Made by a program: the position numbers and the translations under genes. From Psoroptes ovis (lineage: Eukaryota > Arthropoda > Arachnida > Sarcoptiformes > Psoroptidae): 64,000 nucleotides of DNA. The notes under the pieces were generated by a model. The model ran no database searches. It saw only the letters and a program-made list of their open reading frames with translations, and was not told where the DNA came from. Each line of letters opens with the position of its first letter. Position 1 is the first letter of the stretch. Location of the stretch: NCBI GenBank assembly GCA_002943765.1, contig PQWQ01000002.1, positions 1,302,001-1,366,000 on the forward strand, read 5' to 3'. Of the stretch, positions 1 to 11,300 are shown in pieces.

Positions 1-590
1 ATGATACAAAACAATGCACACTAATTGATCACCAATAATTTTACAATTCATATTGTATGTGTTAATGAAATCTTAAATATTTTAATTTATTTTTTTACTC
101 TGCCTTTTGAATTAAATGATTTTTTATTATTTTTCTCGCTTCTGTTTAATTGTTATTTACATAGTTTTTCCATATTTCTCTCTTTGAATTTCTATCAACC
201 AGAAAAATGAATCGAAATAATGTTGATGATGATTGTAATAATTACAATTGAAATAGGAAAATGGATTCAGTTTTTTGAAAATTTCGAAATTTATTGATTT
301 TCTCTATTAATAAATAAATTTTTTGTATTGAAAATCAAACAAATTTTAAACTAATTTGATTTTAAATTTCAAATGATTATCATAACCTTGATTATGATTA
401 TTATGATCATGAGGATTATCGAACCATGAATTTTTAAATCATGATTTATGTAATCATCTATCAATCTAACCGATAAGCGATGCCTGTTTTTTTTCCTTAG
501 ATCAAATATTAGCGATTTCAAAGCCAATTTAATTTGGTTAAATCTTTTGATGCTAAGCATTTGAGATGAATGAACTAAAAGAAAAAAACA
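1..590. other. AT-rich upstream flank, no gene seen
   Basis: This stretch is AT-rich with short A and T runs. A 63-codon minus-strand frame lies at 369-560, but it ends in an Ile-rich tail made from ATT/ATC repeats and has no recognisable domain, so I do not call it. The last ~100 bases should contain the promoter and 5' leader of the gene starting at 591. Confidence 0.6.
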
Positions 591-1179
591 ATGAAATTCA
601 AAAATTTATTTATTTTTGTTCTGATTTCAAACAATTTAATCATTTTAATCGATTCAACGAATAATGGTCAGTATTTTTTGACTGATTTTAATTTTTCAAT
701 ATTCAAATATATTTTATTTCATTAAAGATTCAAAAATTCATGGCTGGACATGTTTACCATTATTTACATCAAACACAATCATTGGCTATAATTGTTGGTT
801 TTGTCATATGAATAATGGTACAAATTGTATGGCTATAAATCCGAATAATTTTCCAAATAACAATCATAATGCCCAAAGGTCATATAATAATAATGATTAT
901 AATAATATTTATCCATTAACAACAACAATAACAAATACAAAGAATTTAAATCAATATAATTATATAAATAATGTTTATGATAAAAATATCAACAAATACA
1001 ACAATAAAAACAATGACAACAACAAAGATGATGATAAAAATAAATCTCAAATTGATCGTGAACGTATTGAATTTTTTGGTTCATTTGTATGTGATTTTTT
1101 CAAAATATTTGGCAATTCAGATCGTGTTTGTCCTAATCGGCCTAAACCTAATGCTGCCATTGTCAATAATAATGGTTAA
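591..1179 (+). CDS. Secreted Asn-rich protein with six cysteines
   Basis: The model has two exons, 591-666 and 728-1179, joined across a 61-nt GTCAGT...AAAG intron that splits a Gly/Asp-type codon in phase 1; it predicts 175 residues. Exon 1 encodes Met followed by a hydrophobic stretch typical of a signal peptide (about residues 1-22). The mature part has six cysteines: one in WTCLP, three in the cluster NCWFCHMNNGTNC, and two near the C-terminus (FVCDFF, RVCPN). An Asn-rich low-complexity middle separates the two groups. Six cysteines would allow three disulfides, and the CWFC cluster faintly recalls Ly6-like starts, but I do not recognise a family. An AATAAA lies at 1217-1222. Its 3' end faces the minus-strand gene ending at 1250, about 70 bases away. 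The gene is likely real; its function is unknown. Confidence 0.6.
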
Positions 1180-1249
1180 TATGTGTGTACTAAGTTATCA
1201 TCAATCAAAAATATTGAATAAATATCTCTTTATTTAAGATTTTTAAATT

Positions 1250-2148
1250 TTATTTACGACTACTACCAATACCGCTTGCACCACCACCACCACCGCCGCC
1301 ACCATTAGCATTTCCATAATCACCACCATTCATCGTACAATTATCAATGGAAGAATAATTTGGCTTTTGTTCTCTTGTTTGTGTAATTGGCATATTGTTT
1401 GTTGATGTTGATGATGATGATGATGATGATATTGAAGGATATGGTGGTGGAGCCATATCATCTCTGACTAATGTCCATAACCAACGATAATCTGTGACGG
1501 CAACATCGGCACTATAGCGCGCTTTACCTGATGTACCGACACCGGATCCTGCTGATGATACGATACGATATCCATGCGAAACAAAACGGCCTTAAAAATT
1601 TTAAAATAAATAATCAATCAAAAATTTTCAGACGAAAATCAAATTCTAATTACTTAACACGGTTGCCACTTTCAAATTTGTTGAATATGTTTGATCACGT
1701 ACAAGATGTACATTTAAACTTTTATATAAAAATGTTTCATCTGGTGGTATACCAAATTCATCACGAGTTATAAATGTTGGACCTTCAAAAATACCATCAT
1801 TCAATATATGATCATTTAGCTCGGTCGCATTGACCGATGTCCATGTACGATCAGTTGCAATTAATACAACTGGCATTGTATTTTCTCTTCTTTGTTTGAT
1901 AATTTCACTTAATTGAAAATGATTCGCATTTTCTTCAGAATTTGTAAACATTGAATTCTGTTGGAGGATGTCGGTGATGAGGAGGACAAAACCAAGGTCT
2001 TCGGGCAGCCAAAATCAACCGAAGAATAAAAACTCAAATTCATCATTAGAATCATTGAAAATGGTGCCAGAATCATATATAGGAAAGTGTATTTTGACGC
2101 CATGGGTAATTGAAGCAAAAGACTATATATCGACATAGATAGTGGCAT
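1250..2148 (-). CDS. GFRP-like protein with hydrophobic N-terminus and Gly-rich tail
   Basis: Minus-strand model of three exons: 2148-2020, 1957-1654 and 1590-1250 (introns of 62 and 63 nt; 257 residues). The middle of the protein resembles the GTP cyclohydrolase I feedback regulatory protein, which links GTP cyclohydrolase I to phenylalanine and tetrahydrobiopterin levels. Shared features, in order, are MPVVLIAT at the point where GFRP itself begins, GPTFITRDE, a VHLVRD strand, GYRIVSSAGSG, and a closing W-x-W-T-L-V strand. Unlike the compact family, this protein has about 74 residues ahead of that start, including a hydrophobic stretch at about residues 18-43, and a C-terminal Ser/Gly-rich tail with a run of eight glycines. 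The first exon is the weakest part: translation could instead start at the internal Met of MPVVLI. The family call is moderate, from remembered motif order only. Confidence 0.5.
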
Positions 2149-2709
2149 TTATTTGAATTTTTTTTTTTTTTTTGATTAAAAATAAATTTAAAATTTCAAA
2201 TTAATCGATTGAATTTAATGCCATTTTTTCGTATTAATTTCGTTAATTATTCATGGAAAATCAAATCCATCCAACCATTCATTGATTCATCAATAATGAA
2301 CGATTAATAATTGTAATATTAATGATGATAATGATGAAGACAAATGAACAAATTTTGTTCAAAAATAAAAAACTAAGGAATTGCAATTTCCTGTCTGTCA
2401 ATATAATCCATATCATGCAGACATATGTCGATACAAGCACACACATATAAGCACACAGGATGACAATTATTATTATCAATATTTGATTACATAAAATTAA
2501 TTTTGATAGATAAATGCAAGAATTTACATCATTAATAACTTATTACACCAATATCAAAATTATCAAAATTGACATATCCGTGAAATTAAATGAACAAAAA
2601 TCCAATAAATGTATTAATGTAATTAGGATTTCATTTCATTATTATTGATTGATCGATATTCATTGTTGAATTCATACGAACAACAAAGAAAAATAAAACT
2701 ACTATAATT
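2149..2709. other. Intergenic, divergent promoter region
   Basis: This separates the minus-strand GFRP-like gene from the plus-strand acidic-repeat gene, so it should hold both promoters. I see only AT-rich sequence, a T-run at 2160-2174 and a short CA/TA-rich patch near 2440-2460. No gene is supported. Confidence 0.5.
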
Positions 2710-3912
2710 ATGCCGAGAAATTTGGCCATTATTTTGTTATTATCCTCGACAATCGTCTGTGTAACTTTAGCACTACCATTATCCAATGATGAACCTCAAT
2801 CAATTCTGGTATGTTTTTACCGAAATTTATTTTTTTAAAAATTTTCCATGCTAATTTTTATGGTGAAAAAATAATTAAATTTTCAGGATTCAACAAAACC
2901 TGATTCATTGAATGATGATCAACCGAAATTTTTAGATGGTTTCGCAAAAATTTTAGAAAATGCTTTATTCAGAAAAGATGATGAACCACATCCAGGTACT
3001 GGGTTAGAATTGCCACCACCTTCGATTGGACGGTTTCCATCTTTTAGACGTAGATTTGGATGCTGTGGAAATCGACGCGCTTTACCAGCGGTTGTTGTCG
3101 TTAAGCCAGTACCAATACCGATTTTATTGAGTTTATTGATCCGCAAAGAAGGTGGCGAAGAAGTCAAATTACCGGCAGCACCTGATGCTGTGTCCGCATC
3201 TTTTGTTCCTGAAGAAGCTGATGCCATTACTAAACAAGACGAAAGTGTTGAAGAATCCAAAGAAGAAGGTGAACAAAAAATACCTGACGAAGTTCCAGTT
3301 GCTGTAAAAAAAGTACCTGATGAAGTTCCAGTTGCTGAAGAAAAAGTACCTGACGAAGCTCCAGTTGCTGAAGAAAAAACAGCTGAGGAAGCTACAGTTG
3401 TTGAAGAAAAAATACCTGAAGAAGTTACAGTTGTTGAAGAAAAAATACCCGACGAAGCTCCAGTCGCTGAAGAAAAACCAGAATTTCCCGAATCCGAAGT
3501 TCCAAAAGAAGATGATCAGCCAGCAGAACCAGTCGAAGAATCGCCAATCGAAAGCACCGAAATCGAACAGCAAAAAGATCAACCAATTGCTCAAGAATTA
3601 CAACAATCAAATGATGGAGCCGAAAAAGAAGAATCCAAAGTATCTGAAGTCATATATTCAGATAATGATGCTTATGATGTAGCTAAACAAGAAAATGAAA
3701 TATTAGAACCTAAAGCTGAAGATGCTTCTGAAGAAAAAAAAGATGAAACAATCGAAGAAAAAAAAGATGAAGAAACAGTAATCGATGATAATAATAATGA
3801 AGTTGAAAATATCGACGATAAAGACGCTGAAACCGAAGATAAATCTGAAGACGATACTGCCAATGATGAAACCAAAAGCGATGATGAAAATGGTAACGAA
3901 GATGAAAAATAA
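2710..3912 (+). CDS. Secreted acidic protein with 11-residue repeats
   Basis: Two exons, 2710-2808 and 2887-3912, flank a 78-nt GTATGT...TTCAG intron in phase 0, giving 374 residues. Exon 1 encodes a clear signal peptide (MPRNLAIILLLSSTIVCVTLA, shown here only by its span, residues 1-21), followed by a short Asp/Glu segment. Residues about 55-85 are basic, with RFPSFRRRFGCC and NRR, then a Val/Pro hydrophobic patch. From about residue 120 the protein is Glu-rich and contains at least six tandem copies of an 11-residue unit of the form EEK(I/V)P(D/E)E(V/A)PV(A/V). The remaining third is almost pure Glu, Asp, Lys and Asn, with no cysteine. It is probably an extended, disordered secreted polypeptide. 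No family is recognised. A polyadenylation signal lies at 3982-3987. Confidence 0.7.
3262..3480 (+). repeat. 33-bp tandem repeat coding an 11-residue unit
   Basis: Within the acidic gene, six to seven copies of a 33-bp unit translate as variants of VPDEVPVAEEK. Copies differ mostly by whole-codon changes (P/A, D/E, A/V), and silent GAC/GAT and GTA/ATA differences are also visible, so the array is not brand new. Confidence 0.75.
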
Positions 3913-6452
3913 TTTGGCAAAATTTGGGATCGAATTGAATATTAAAAATAGACAAAAATTTGAATTTTAAATGAAAATTGAAATAAAATCGATTTTAAAA
4001 AGAATTTAGACTTGATTTTTAATCAAAAAAATTGCGCAAAATTTCAAAATTTTTAAGAAAAGGCAAAGCTTTTGAGGCCATATTCAAAGTTTTTCACAAA
4101 TTCTTCATTTTTAAATTCATTTGGATCAATTTGAAACTTAACCAAGTATTAACTAATGAAGAAGTGGCAAAAAAAGACATGATATCTCCGGAATCCGCCG
4201 TTTAACTCCTGCTATATTGCTCCAAGAATATTCTATATATCAGTGATTACAATTTAGGTTTTACAGTTGTCACCCAAATGGTCGTAATAAATTTACGACG
4301 CAACATTAAACCCGAAAAGAAAAAAAATATAGATCACAATTTATTGTGTCATTATTGATTATAAATTCAAAAATACTGCAGTTTTATAAATATGGCAATT
4401 TGATATTCTTAAAAATAAAAATTCAAGTAACAAACTTAAGAATAAGAACAGCAATAATGAATTTTGAATCGATTTTCGGAACATTTTTGTCATTTTGATT
4501 TTTTCTCATGATTTCATGTCTTAAATTACAGTTTAAAATGATGATTGAACGATAAAATTGAACAATTGATCGGCCAATTTTTTTTTGATTATTCATTCAA
4601 AATACTCAAATTTTGTAATATTTTTTTTTCATCAGCGGAAAATGAAATCAATTTTTAATTTAAATTCAAACGAAAAACCAGAAATTTAAAACTTCATGAC
4701 ATGACAATTTCATTTTGATTTTTTTAAAAGTCAAACATTCACAGTTCATTGTTTTATCCTTTGATTTTCTTCTCAAATTTTGTTCATTCATCAACAATCA
4801 ACATAATTAATTGATTAATTATTCAACTCCCATTTCGGTTATCTAACTGATCAACCGAATTCTAATATCTACAATTTGATTAATCATCGAATGAATCATC
4901 ATAATCATTCCCGTAGATCGCCTTTTATGGCGAATCAATGTTCTTAATTTGAATATTTGATTTGAATCATTCTCGTTTGTTTGTTTGTTCATGTTCAAAA
5001 CATATATTTATCTTCAAAAAACAATTTTATAAATCGACCACTACGACGGCAAAAAACTTTGAATGAATTAAAGAACGCCGAACGAACAATCAAACAAACA
5101 ACAAACAGCCATTAAACTGAATATAAAACAACTCGCACAATTGAAAAAATGCAGCTAAACAATGATAACACCAATTCAGTTGTTCAGTTTTGAAATCAAA
5201 ACAATTTCGAAGCTTCAATTGAGAACAGAAATGTGCGCTATCAATGATAATGTTCAATTCAATTATACATTGAATCACAATAATGATATTTTCATTTGAA
5301 ACTAGTTTCATTATTTAATTCAATTTTGATTCAAAAAAACCTCAATAAAGAGAGAATATAATAATTATTTTTGCTTGCAAAAAGTGCGTATTTATTCAAT
5401 TGATTAATAATGATGAATCCAAATGTATGTATCGAAATTTCTATATGTTTTTGACATCATCGTATCGAGAAATGAAATGAAATCCTATGAAAAATTATCA
5501 ATGAAACTATACTAATATTCACCAATTTTCAAAAATCTTGTTCTTAAATATCAATTTGTAATGATTTCTTCTAATGATTTCATTTCTTTTCATTTCATGT
5601 TTGTAAATGTTGTCCGAAATCAAAGTGAAATTTAATTAAATTGACATAAATATGTGAATAAACTCTTCCTATATTTTTTTCTGTTTGTTTAAATGTAATG
5701 TAATCGATTGAATTGAATTGAATTGAAATGATATTTTTGTTTTTATTCATTTAAAAAAATAATTATTTTTGATTAAATTTTAAATGTTTTTTTGCTGTCG
5801 ATATTTCATAAATTGATATCAAATCTATGATATTTCAATCAATGACATATCAAAGATTTCATTGATGCGATTCAAAACAACCAAAAATCGACAAGTCATC
5901 GTTGCGTTTAGGTAAACAAAAATTTCAATTATCGTTTTGAATCATCGAAATAAACTTTTTTCGATGTTTATTCGCTTGTTTATTCGCAAATGAATAAATA
6001 AATTATCATCAACAACCTTGAATAATTATTATGAACGACAATCAACATCTAAAATATAGTTTGTTGTGCTGTTAATGTTGTTTGTTTGAAAGTGTGTCTG
6101 TATGTGTGTGTGTTTAATTTATTTTTAAATACGCATCTAAAAGAATTGAAGCATATTTCATATATTTTCCCCATTCATTTTTCGCCATCATGATTATTAT
6201 ATCACCTAAACAACGAGTGAAAAAGAGTTTGTGATGATTTTTTTTGTGAATCATTAAAGCATAAACAATATACAAAAAAATTCATATTTATTGAAGCATT
6301 TTACATTTATATGTCGATCGTTTCCATTGGTTACACTGTTCTCGATACATTTTTGGTGATTTTTTTTCTGGTCATTTTTATTTCGGCAATCATCTATTTA
6401 CAATATTGAAATCATCGCAATAAATCAAATAAATATCGAAAAAAAAGTCAAA
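3913..6452. other. 2.5-kb intergenic region and NDRG leader
   Basis: No gene is supported. About 4100-4330 has a less AT-biased composition than its flanks and ends in a small perfect hairpin (4281-4299), suggesting an inserted or decayed element. An (AATTG)n tract lies near 5707-5727 and a TG-rich patch at 6090-6112. The last several hundred bases probably contain the NDRG promoter and 5' leader. A 73-codon minus-strand frame at 5090-5311 has no recognisable content. Confidence 0.5.
4281..4299. repeat. Small perfect inverted repeat
   Basis: GTCGTAA at 4281-4287 and its reverse complement TTACGAC at 4293-4299 flank a 5-nt loop. It sits at the downstream edge of a compositionally distinct patch. 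Confidence 0.5.
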
Positions 6453-7895
6453 ATGCCCATCTACTATAAAAAAGTTAATCACGATGCAAATGATTTAAGT
6501 TTGATTGAATCTGGTTTAGGTTCAACAACTAGTTCATTTGGCAGTACTAATACATTTTTCAATAATATTGGTTCAATGCCTAGAAAATTAACGAATAATT
6601 TTGGTTCACGTTCAAGTGTTAATGAAGTTGAATTAGAAAAAATTAGTTTTAGTTTTCCTGGCCATTCAAATGAAGATTGTGAACAAGGTGGTGATGATTT
6701 TGATAAATCAAGATTATTATCCAAAACAAATGAAGCTGATCGTGATCGTTTAATGACAAAATTTGGCCCGATTGTTGTCGTAAAACAGGCCCCCGCTCAA
6801 GCTACAAATATAAATGGACAATCATCAAATACCACCGTTGCACCTAGACCAGTCATCATTACTTATCATGATATCGGTTTGAATTATTTCTCCAATTTTG
6901 AATCATTTTTCTCACGATCATTCATCAAACAAATGTTGCAAAATTTTCGCATTTATCATGTTACAGCGCCTGGACAAGAAGAAAATTCTGAAGATTTATC
7001 ATCAAATTATTTATTTCCAACAATGGATGAATTAGCTGATCAGCTACATGAATTATGTCGTTATTATAATATACAAGAATTCATAGGCTTTGGTTATGGT
7101 GCTGGTAGCAATGTTCTTTCACGTTTTGCTCTTAAACATCCTGATATGGTTGAAGGTTTGTTTCTCATTAACCCATCGTCCACAACATCAACATGGACTG
7201 AATGGTTTTATCAGAAATTAAATCTTCGTACATTAGCTCAAACGACACCGGCATCACCGCAATCCACGAATTCATCGACAAACGGATCAGCTTCTAATTT
7301 TGATTTACCGGCTTCAGTTCAAGAATATTTTATATGGCATCTGTTCGGCAACTTAAATCTACCTGATCGCCCAATCGATGAAGATGCTGTTACATTTTAT
7401 CGTAGATATTTTAATTCTGGTGTTATCAATAAGAATAATTTGTCAAAATTTTTAGAATCATATCTGAATCGTACAGCATTAGGAATATCACGTGATGATC
7501 GTATTACAAATTTCAAATGTCCCGTTGCAATTATATCAGCCGATTATTCACCACATGTTGATGAATCAGTTAAAATGAATTCACGTTTAGATCCAACAAA
7601 TTCTACATGGATCAAACTTGGTGATTGTTCGATGCCTTTAGAAGAGCAACCAATGAAAATAGCTGAAGTATTACGATTATTTTTACAAGGTTTAGGTTAT
7701 ACATTGAAAAGAACATTTAATCGTAGTCATAGTTCATCATCTCAATTAACAAATGGAAAAAGTATGCCTTGTTTACAATTTATGTCAGAAAATGGTACTA
7801 ATAAAATAAATACAGATTCATCAGCAACGATCATTCCGACATCATCTCAAGACAATCAAAGAGCTACGATCATTGATAACGGTTTGAATGTTTAA
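6453..7895 (+). CDS. NDRG: NDRG-family protein (N-myc downstream-regulated)
   Basis: A single uninterrupted exon of 480 residues. Residues about 130-420 match the NDRG fold, an alpha/beta-hydrolase domain without hydrolase activity: VIITYHDIGLNYFSNFESFF near residue 133 is the NDRG form of the first strand and oxyanion turn, followed by VTAPGQEE and FPTMDELADQL. The nucleophile elbow reads GFGYGAGSN at 212-220, so the position of the catalytic Ser in the usual G-x-S-x-G is Ala. Then comes LSRFALKHPDMVEGLFLINP, closely matching animal NDRG proteins. The first 130 residues and the last 60 are Ser/Asn-rich. Family members act in stress responses, trafficking and differentiation in the cytoplasm. 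The gene is convergent with IFT172; an AATAAA is at 8278-8283. I cannot say which vertebrate paralogue is closest. Confidence 0.92.
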   Translation: MPIYYKKVNHDANDLSLIESGLGSTTSSFGSTNTFFNNIGSMPRKLTNNFGSRSSVNEVELEKISFSFPGHSNEDCEQGGDDFDKSRLLSKTNEADRDRLMTKFGPIVVVKQAPAQATNINGQSSNTTVAPRPVIITYHDIGLNYFSNFESFFSRSFIKQMLQNFRIYHVTAPGQEENSEDLSSNYLFPTMDELADQLHELCRYYNIQEFIGFGYGAGSNVLSRFALKHPDMVEGLFLINPSSTTSTWTEWFYQKLNLRTLAQTTPASPQSTNSSTNGSASNFDLPASVQEYFIWHLFGNLNLPDRPIDEDAVTFYRRYFNSGVINKNNLSKFLESYLNRTALGISRDDRITNFKCPVAIISADYSPHVDESVKMNSRLDPTNSTWIKLGDCSMPLEEQPMKIAEVLRLFLQGLGYTLKRTFNRSHSSSSQLTNGKSMPCLQFMSENGTNKINTDSSATIIPTSSQDNQRATIIDNGLNV

Positions 7896-8364
7896 TATTT
7901 ATTTACCGCATTTTTATCTCTTTGAAAAATATTCAAAATCAAATTTCTTGATATATAATTATTATTAATCGAAAACAATCAATCAAATTTCATTTTATTT
8001 TATTCAAACATTTTGTAGAATAAATCATGTTATTATTCATTCTTATTTTTTTGAAAGACAATCTGAAAAGTTCGATCTTGAATTCAATTTGTTTTTATTT
8101 TGTATCTGTTTTTAGTTTTATTTCTACAATTATTACTGTTACTTTATATTTTACTATTGAATATATCATGTTTACTTGTTCGATTTTAAATTTTAAAATG
8201 TGATAAATGCAGTTTTTTTTTGTTTCTAATTTTTATATGAATAACAATCAATAATATCTTAATCAATATTGAGTAAGAATAAATGAATAAAATAAAAAAA
8301 TAAAATGAATTTTATCATCAATATCATAGTATACTTTTAATTTTTATTGAATTATTCAATCATT
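7896..8364. other. Convergent 3' region between NDRG and IFT172
   Basis: This is the 3'-flanking sequence of two convergent genes. AATAAA on the plus strand at 8278-8283 serves NDRG. TTTATT at 8343-8348, which is AATAAA on the minus strand, lies just past the IFT172 stop. The 3' ends may lie within about 70 bases of each other. There is no further gene. Confidence 0.6.
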
Positions 8365-11300
8365 TCATTGAAATGAAAATTTAACAATATTTTCATTGCC
8401 ACACAATAAACCAATGAATTGCAATAATTCACGTAATTTTTGATTATCCAATATTTTCGTTATCATTAGCAGTTTATTCCAATCTTCTTTATTAGCCACA
8501 TATTTACCGGTTTGAAATTCAATCATTTTATGTTTGATTGCAACAGGATATCCAGTAATTAAACAAGGTAAACATTGTGTTCCATCCGCGTTAATTAAGC
8601 TTGCTTCATATATTTCACCATCACGCATTGGATCTAATGGTAATGTTTGTGATATTTCCGTATCCATCGATGTTTGTAGTACCCAACTTTTTATTTTATC
8701 CACAATTGTTTCATCAAACATTATTTTCGATGGTAACGGTACTTCATACGGTATATCAGTGTTTGCGAAATCCGAATGATCAACATTAAAATTTTGCTCT
8801 TCAATTGCATCTAATAAATCTAAAAAATGATTTAAAAAGACAAATGCCATCTCTAAACGATTAGCCGAACGACAAGCAATTCCAGCTTCATAAAATGCTT
8901 TATCAGCTCTAATTATATCCGTATATCGTAATAATGATATGGATAATTTTAAATGTAATTCCTTGATGCTACCGATCGCTGGTGATTGAGGATATGTTTC
9001 CATTAATTCTTCAAATAAACATTTTAATGTTAAATAATGTGATATGAGTAAATATTTTTCAAATAATTCTCTTTCAATTTGATTTAAAGATAAATTTTGT
9101 GTTAATAGCTGTTGAAATGAATCACGTAATAATCGATACATTTCACTTGAATTTGTTGTTTGATCATCGAAATTTTCAATTTCAGATAAAATCACAACAG
9201 CAATTCGTGACATTAATTTTTTTGAATCAGGCATTATGAATGTTGATGATGAGTGTTTAGCTAAAACTTTTAAAGAATCATATGCTTGATGTTCTTTTAA
9301 CAAATGACTTGCTAAAAGCAAAGAATATTGAACAATAGATTCTTTATCACCATTTTGTTCAGCTGTTTTCAAAGATTGCACCAAATCTAATTCACTCATT
9401 TCATTTGATTGTTGTGAGCTATTGAATTCTGATCGATTCATCATTCGCGGACTATTAATCCTTGAAGATGGAACCGATGAAATAGATTGATATGTTGATG
9501 ATGCTGCATGAGCTGCAGTCGATGTAATCATATCACGTCGTAATGAGTCTAATAAATGGGGTGCATATTGTTCGGCCACATGAACTGCTTCATCCCATAG
9601 ACCAGCTTCGCGAAATAAACGTACTGCTATTTCAATTCGTCCAGCGCGAAGTAATAATGCTTCTACACGATCCAGACGATCAAAATCATTATATCGTTTC
9701 ATATGATCAAATATATGACGAGCTTGAGCTGTAAGTATATCTTTGGTAACTTCTTCATCATCTTGTTGTACATATTCTGCGGCAACACGTAAAGCATCAT
9801 CAAATTTATTATCATGTAGATACATTATTACTGCTTCTTTCGGTCTACCAGCATCAACATACATTGATTCCGCTTCATTAAAAAGATTTTCATTTTCAAG
9901 CCATTGAGCATATCTCATTTGTACATCAATTAATTTATGCTTCAAATCATCCGATTTACGAATCAATGATAAAGCAAATTCAAATTCATTATTTTCCAAT
10001 GAATAATCCACAACTTGATTCAATAAACCGAATCGATTCAATAAATTAACAGCTTCTTGTGGTGTTGACATTGTTTGTGCCCAATGAAATGCTACTTGTT
10101 TAGCAGCCGATGCACCTCCGTTTGCACGAGAAACTCTGTACGCGTCTTCCCATAATGATGCATTATGATACATCGATGCTGCTTGTTTCCATTCATTGGC
10201 CATTAGATAATATTGTTCTGCTTGTTTATATAAATGACTAGATTCTAATTCTTTAGCCAAATAGATACATGTTTCATTCAATAGTCCTGGATGATGTTGT
10301 CTTACTAATCTAAGCATTGAATCATATTCTCGATTATTTTTATACATTGAAATCGCTGTATCAACATCACCGCAAGCTATATAAATTTTTTCAGCATCTT
10401 TTAATTTACCATTAGATTCATACGATTTGGCGATTATTTCATACATTTCACGAGCTTCATCAATAGACATTAATTGTTTAGCTATCTTAAATGCTCTGGC
10501 ATATTGACCACGATCATTCAATAATTGTACAGCTTCACGAATGTGTCCCATGTTCAAATACATTTCCAGTGCTGGTTCAATTTCATCATGTTGTACATAA
10601 TGCTCGGCAATTTTTTTGCCTAAATTTGCAGGAATCTGTTCTAAAATAGATGCGATTTCTGCAGCACGATCAAATTGTCTGGCTAAAACAGCTGCTTCTA
10701 ATGCTTTTTCGCTGTGACCAGCTTCGATAAAATGATTGACAGCATTTGAAGGATCTTCCATATCATTCATGAGATATTCACCATATTGATATTCAAGCGC
10801 TACTACTTCGTCAGGGAAATGTGTACGCGCAAGATTGATAGCTTTTGTAAATGCTTTAGCTTTGACGAATGATTGTAAGGCTTTACGTTTGTCATCAATG
10901 ATTGGCAGCAAGCCTAACTGACCTACTTCTTCAAATGCATCAACTCGTTCAAGATCAATGATCAATTTGTCTATGAATTCTTTGCTAAAGAATTCGTTTT
11001 CAATATTTTGATTATTATTTTCAAAATGATCAATGATCAATTTTGTAAGCTGAATCAAACGTCCAGATTTCATATACAAACCAATAGCTTCTTCAATTTT
11101 TCCATTTTGTTGTAGAATTTCTGCTGCAACCGTATGTTGTCCAGTATCTAATAACCATTGATAATGTTTTTGCTGTAAATCTTCTAGCAAATCATGACGA
11201 CCAAATTTTGAAACAAATTTGATTGCACGATCCCAATTATATGTATCGAGATATGTCGAAAGAACTTTATCGAAATCACCGCTTTCAAAACGATCCCAAT

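Noticed and set aside
369..560. 63-codon minus-strand frame near the left edge
   Set aside because: Its end is an ATT/ATC repeat giving poly-Ile; no family similarity or supporting signals.
3169..3610. Overlapping long minus-strand frames opposite the acidic repeat gene
   Set aside because: They exist because the GAA/GTT-rich repeat lacks stops on both strands; Phe-rich translations have no signal of coding.
5090..5311. 73-codon minus-strand frame upstream of NDRG
   Set aside because: Ile/Leu/Cys-rich with no recognisable domain, no splice partners, and in a region that is probably promoter or leader.
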